From Rhodospirillales bacterium (GTDB lineage Bacteria; Pseudomonadota; Alphaproteobacteria; MPNO01; UBA2964), in the NCBI GenBank assembly GCA_002727395.1, contig PBWY01000041.1, positions 1 to 6,588 on the forward strand: a DNA stretch of 6,588 bases. The letters run 5' to 3'. The position numbers were made by a program, and so were the translations under genes. This document shows positions 5,565 to 6,588 of this stretch, piece after piece. Under the pieces are notes generated by a model. The model saw only the letters and a list, made by a program, of their open reading frames with translations, made no database searches and was not told the origin of the DNA. How positions within the stretch are numbered: position 1 is the stretch's first letter; every line of letters starts with the position of its first letter.

Positions 5565-6419
5565 TCGGCACGTAACTCTTCGCATATCCCTTATGTAATG
5601 TTGGTCATCGAAATCAGTTCCACGGTGCATTGTGGCGAGATTATCCCAAATTAAGACGTCTCCAACTGTCCAGTTATAAGATAGGACATATTCGGGTTTT
5701 ATAGCTATTTCTTTTAACTCATTGAGGAGGTCGATAGCTTCATTTTTGGGCATACCTGAAATACTTCGGATATGTGATGCAACATAAAGAACTCTCCGTC
5801 CAGATGTCGGGTGAACATGAACTAGTGGATGGCGAGCGGGCGGCCGAGTGATACGTTCCTCCGGAGTTGGTTCAGGACCTCCCCCTAAAACGCGTGAATG
5901 CCAATAGCAATGTTCTGCGGTAAGGTCTTCGAGCAGTAATTTCATTTTATCCGGCAAATCATCATATACCGCTCTCATATCCGCTACCTCAGTCTGTCCG
6001 CCTTTTGGAGGAACGACGTGGGCAGAAAGAAGAGACCACGTCGCCCGATTGGTCCGATAACTCATGTCTGTATGCCATTGGCGGTTTGCCCTTTTATAGG
6101 CCAGCCTTTTATCCCGGTCGGGATAAATGTTTCCTTGAGCATCCAAATTACTTTGGTCAACTATCTCGTTGTATGGCAGGCGCAGGCCTGTACCTGAAAT
6201 TTTTGGAGCACTCCTCCGTGCAACCGGTCCGAGCAGGCCACTAAAAGCTATATGCTCAGCGTCGGAAAGGGGTTTTTTGTGCGGTACAGCGCAAACTGCA
6301 TGATCATCTAAAAGTGTCTTTAACATTAAGATGTCTTCCGGCTTTGTGTTTATTTTCATATCGAAACCGGTAATCTTTACACCGAATTTTCTATGAAGTT
6401 TGTTTTTTTGGATCTTCAC
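5556..6419 (-). CDS. TauD/TfdA-family Fe(II)/2-oxoglutarate-dependent dioxygenase
   Basis: 287 aa, full length for the family (about 280-300). These cytoplasmic enzymes couple oxidative decarboxylation of 2-oxoglutarate to hydroxylation of a substrate such as taurine, other sulfonates, aryloxyacetates or related acids. The iron facial triad is clear: His116 and Asp118 in RQWHTDMSY, and His265 in WDNLATMHRG. Thr143 in GGQTEVADM and Arg281 in RDMRRVT match the 2-oxoglutarate ligands, with Arg277 as the second conserved Arg. The RQWHTDMS, ADMRA-YDDLP, RHPLV-HP-SGRR-LYVASH and GDVLIWDN blocks look closer to TfdA-type members than to TauD, but the substrate cannot be named. The start is GTG (6417-6419), chosen because GGGAGG sits five bases upstream and the protein begins with the usual short strand and GVKITGFD. 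It is transcribed away from the right edge and converges with the hydrolase gene. Confidence 0.92.
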   Translation of the reverse strand: MKIQKNKLHRKFGVKITGFDMKINTKPEDILMLKTLLDDHAVCAVPHKKPLSDAEHIAFSGLLGPVARRSAPKISGTGLRLPYNEIVDQSNLDAQGNIYPDRDKRLAYKRANRQWHTDMSYRTNRATWSLLSAHVVPPKGGQTEVADMRAVYDDLPDKMKLLLEDLTAEHCYWHSRVLGGGPEPTPEERITRPPARHPLVHVHPTSGRRVLYVASHIRSISGMPKNEAIDLLNELKEIAIKPEYVLSYNWTVGDVLIWDNLATMHRGTDFDDQHYIRDMRRVTCREN

Positions 6420-6424
6420 CTTTT

Positions 6425-6430
6425 CCTCCC
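6425..6430 (-). promoter_or_regulatory. Strong Shine-Dalgarno site that fixes a GTG start
   Basis: On the minus strand GGGAGG is followed by five bases (AAAAG) and then GTG. It is the only near-consensus ribosome-binding site among the gene starts in this window, and it supports GTG over any internal ATG as the dioxygenase start. Confidence 0.8.
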
Positions 6431-6432
6431 TA

Positions 6433-6465
6433 AACCCTCATATATTAAAAATTTTTAATAGGGTT
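6433..6465 (-). promoter_or_regulatory. Inverted repeat upstream of the dioxygenase gene
   Basis: AACCCT (6433-6438) pairs with AGGGTT (6460-6465). Inside it, ATTAAAAA (6444-6451) pairs with TTTTTAAT (6452-6459), forming the core of an 18-base perfect palindrome (6443-6460), with CATAT unpaired on one side. It ends two bases before the Shine-Dalgarno site. It could be an operator for a dimeric regulator, or an RNA hairpin in the leader. No regulator gene is in the window. Confidence 0.5.
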
Positions 6466-6588
6466 AGAAAATTGTTTTTAAATTGTTATAAGATCAATTC
6501 AGCATACTGCTCGTTTTGCTACTTTTGCCAAGATTGGAAAAACCATAGTCAATGGGCAGATTAAAGACCATAAGATTGTATTTAATAA
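6466..6588. other. Right edge, no confident gene
   Basis: Apart from the possible promoter, no gene can be supported here. One + frame stays open from about 6481 to the edge and reads protein-like at its end (ARFATFAKIGKTIVNGQIKD), but it has no ATG, GTG or TTG start. A second + frame could start at ATG 6552 with only 12 codons visible. A minus frame entering from the edge is open to a TGA near 6500. Sequence beyond the edge would be needed to choose. Confidence 0.3.
6501..6531 (-). promoter_or_regulatory. Possible dioxygenase promoter
   Basis: On the minus strand TTGGCA (6526-6531) and TATGCT (6501-6506) resemble -35 and -10 boxes, but their 19-base spacing is long. If used, the transcript would begin near 6494, leaving about 75 untranslated bases that include the inverted repeat at 6433-6465. 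Confidence 0.25.

Noticed and set aside
6005..6244. + strand 79-codon frame inside the dioxygenase gene
   Set aside because: It is antisense to the catalytic HxD region of the dioxygenase, which is strongly supported.
1..6588. CRISPR array, toxin-antitoxin pair, or defence system
   Set aside because: No regularly spaced repeats of CRISPR length, no small overlapping gene pair and no nuclease/helicase cluster were found. RecJ here is the housekeeping enzyme in its usual place.

Overview
The window looks like a piece of an alphaproteobacterial chromosome with low to moderate GC, probably from a marine or other free-living lineage. The left edge holds the C-terminal end of a class II fructose-1,6-bisphosphatase (GlpX) followed nine bases later by recJ. 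This glpX-recJ order is one I associate with alphaproteobacteria, and the protein motifs match that group. The marine guess is inference, based on the YHYH-domain and adhesin-E-like secreted proteins and on a TfdA-like dioxygenase.

Layout. Bases 1-1938 are the core block: the glpX end and recJ on the + strand, probably one operon. A short AT-rich gap leads to a DUF2062 inner-membrane protein (2058-2687) and a tRNA-Glu(UUC) gene with encoded CCA (2737-2812). Downstream of the tRNA the character changes. There is a short repeat cluster (2840-2899) that could be a terminator or the relic of an insertion-sequence end. It is followed by a poorly recognisable minus-strand gene (3016-3438) whose frame looks as if it once continued past its stop.

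From 3483 to 5497 lie three short genes for exported proteins: a YHYH-domain protein (+), a small protein resembling the surface-adhesin protein E family (-), and an alpha/beta-hydrolase-like protein with a signal peptide (+). Their orientations alternate, so they are not one operon, but all appear to act outside the cytoplasm. The right part (5556-6419, minus) encodes a complete TauD/TfdA-family Fe(II)/2-oxoglutarate dioxygenase. It has a GTG start, the only strong Shine-Dalgarno site in the window, and an inverted repeat just upstream of it.

How the genes relate. The core block joins central carbon metabolism (GlpX) and DNA repair (RecJ) by conserved order rather than by shared function. 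The accessory block suggests envelope or periplasmic functions plus oxidative degradation of a small organic acid. The most notable oddities are an Arg replacing the near-invariant Gly of the RecJ DxDG motif, the repeat cluster after the tRNA, the apparently decayed end of the minus-strand hypothetical gene, and a possible RNA switch over the dioxygenase ribosome-binding site. I see no clear evidence of a novel multi-gene defence or mobile system here.
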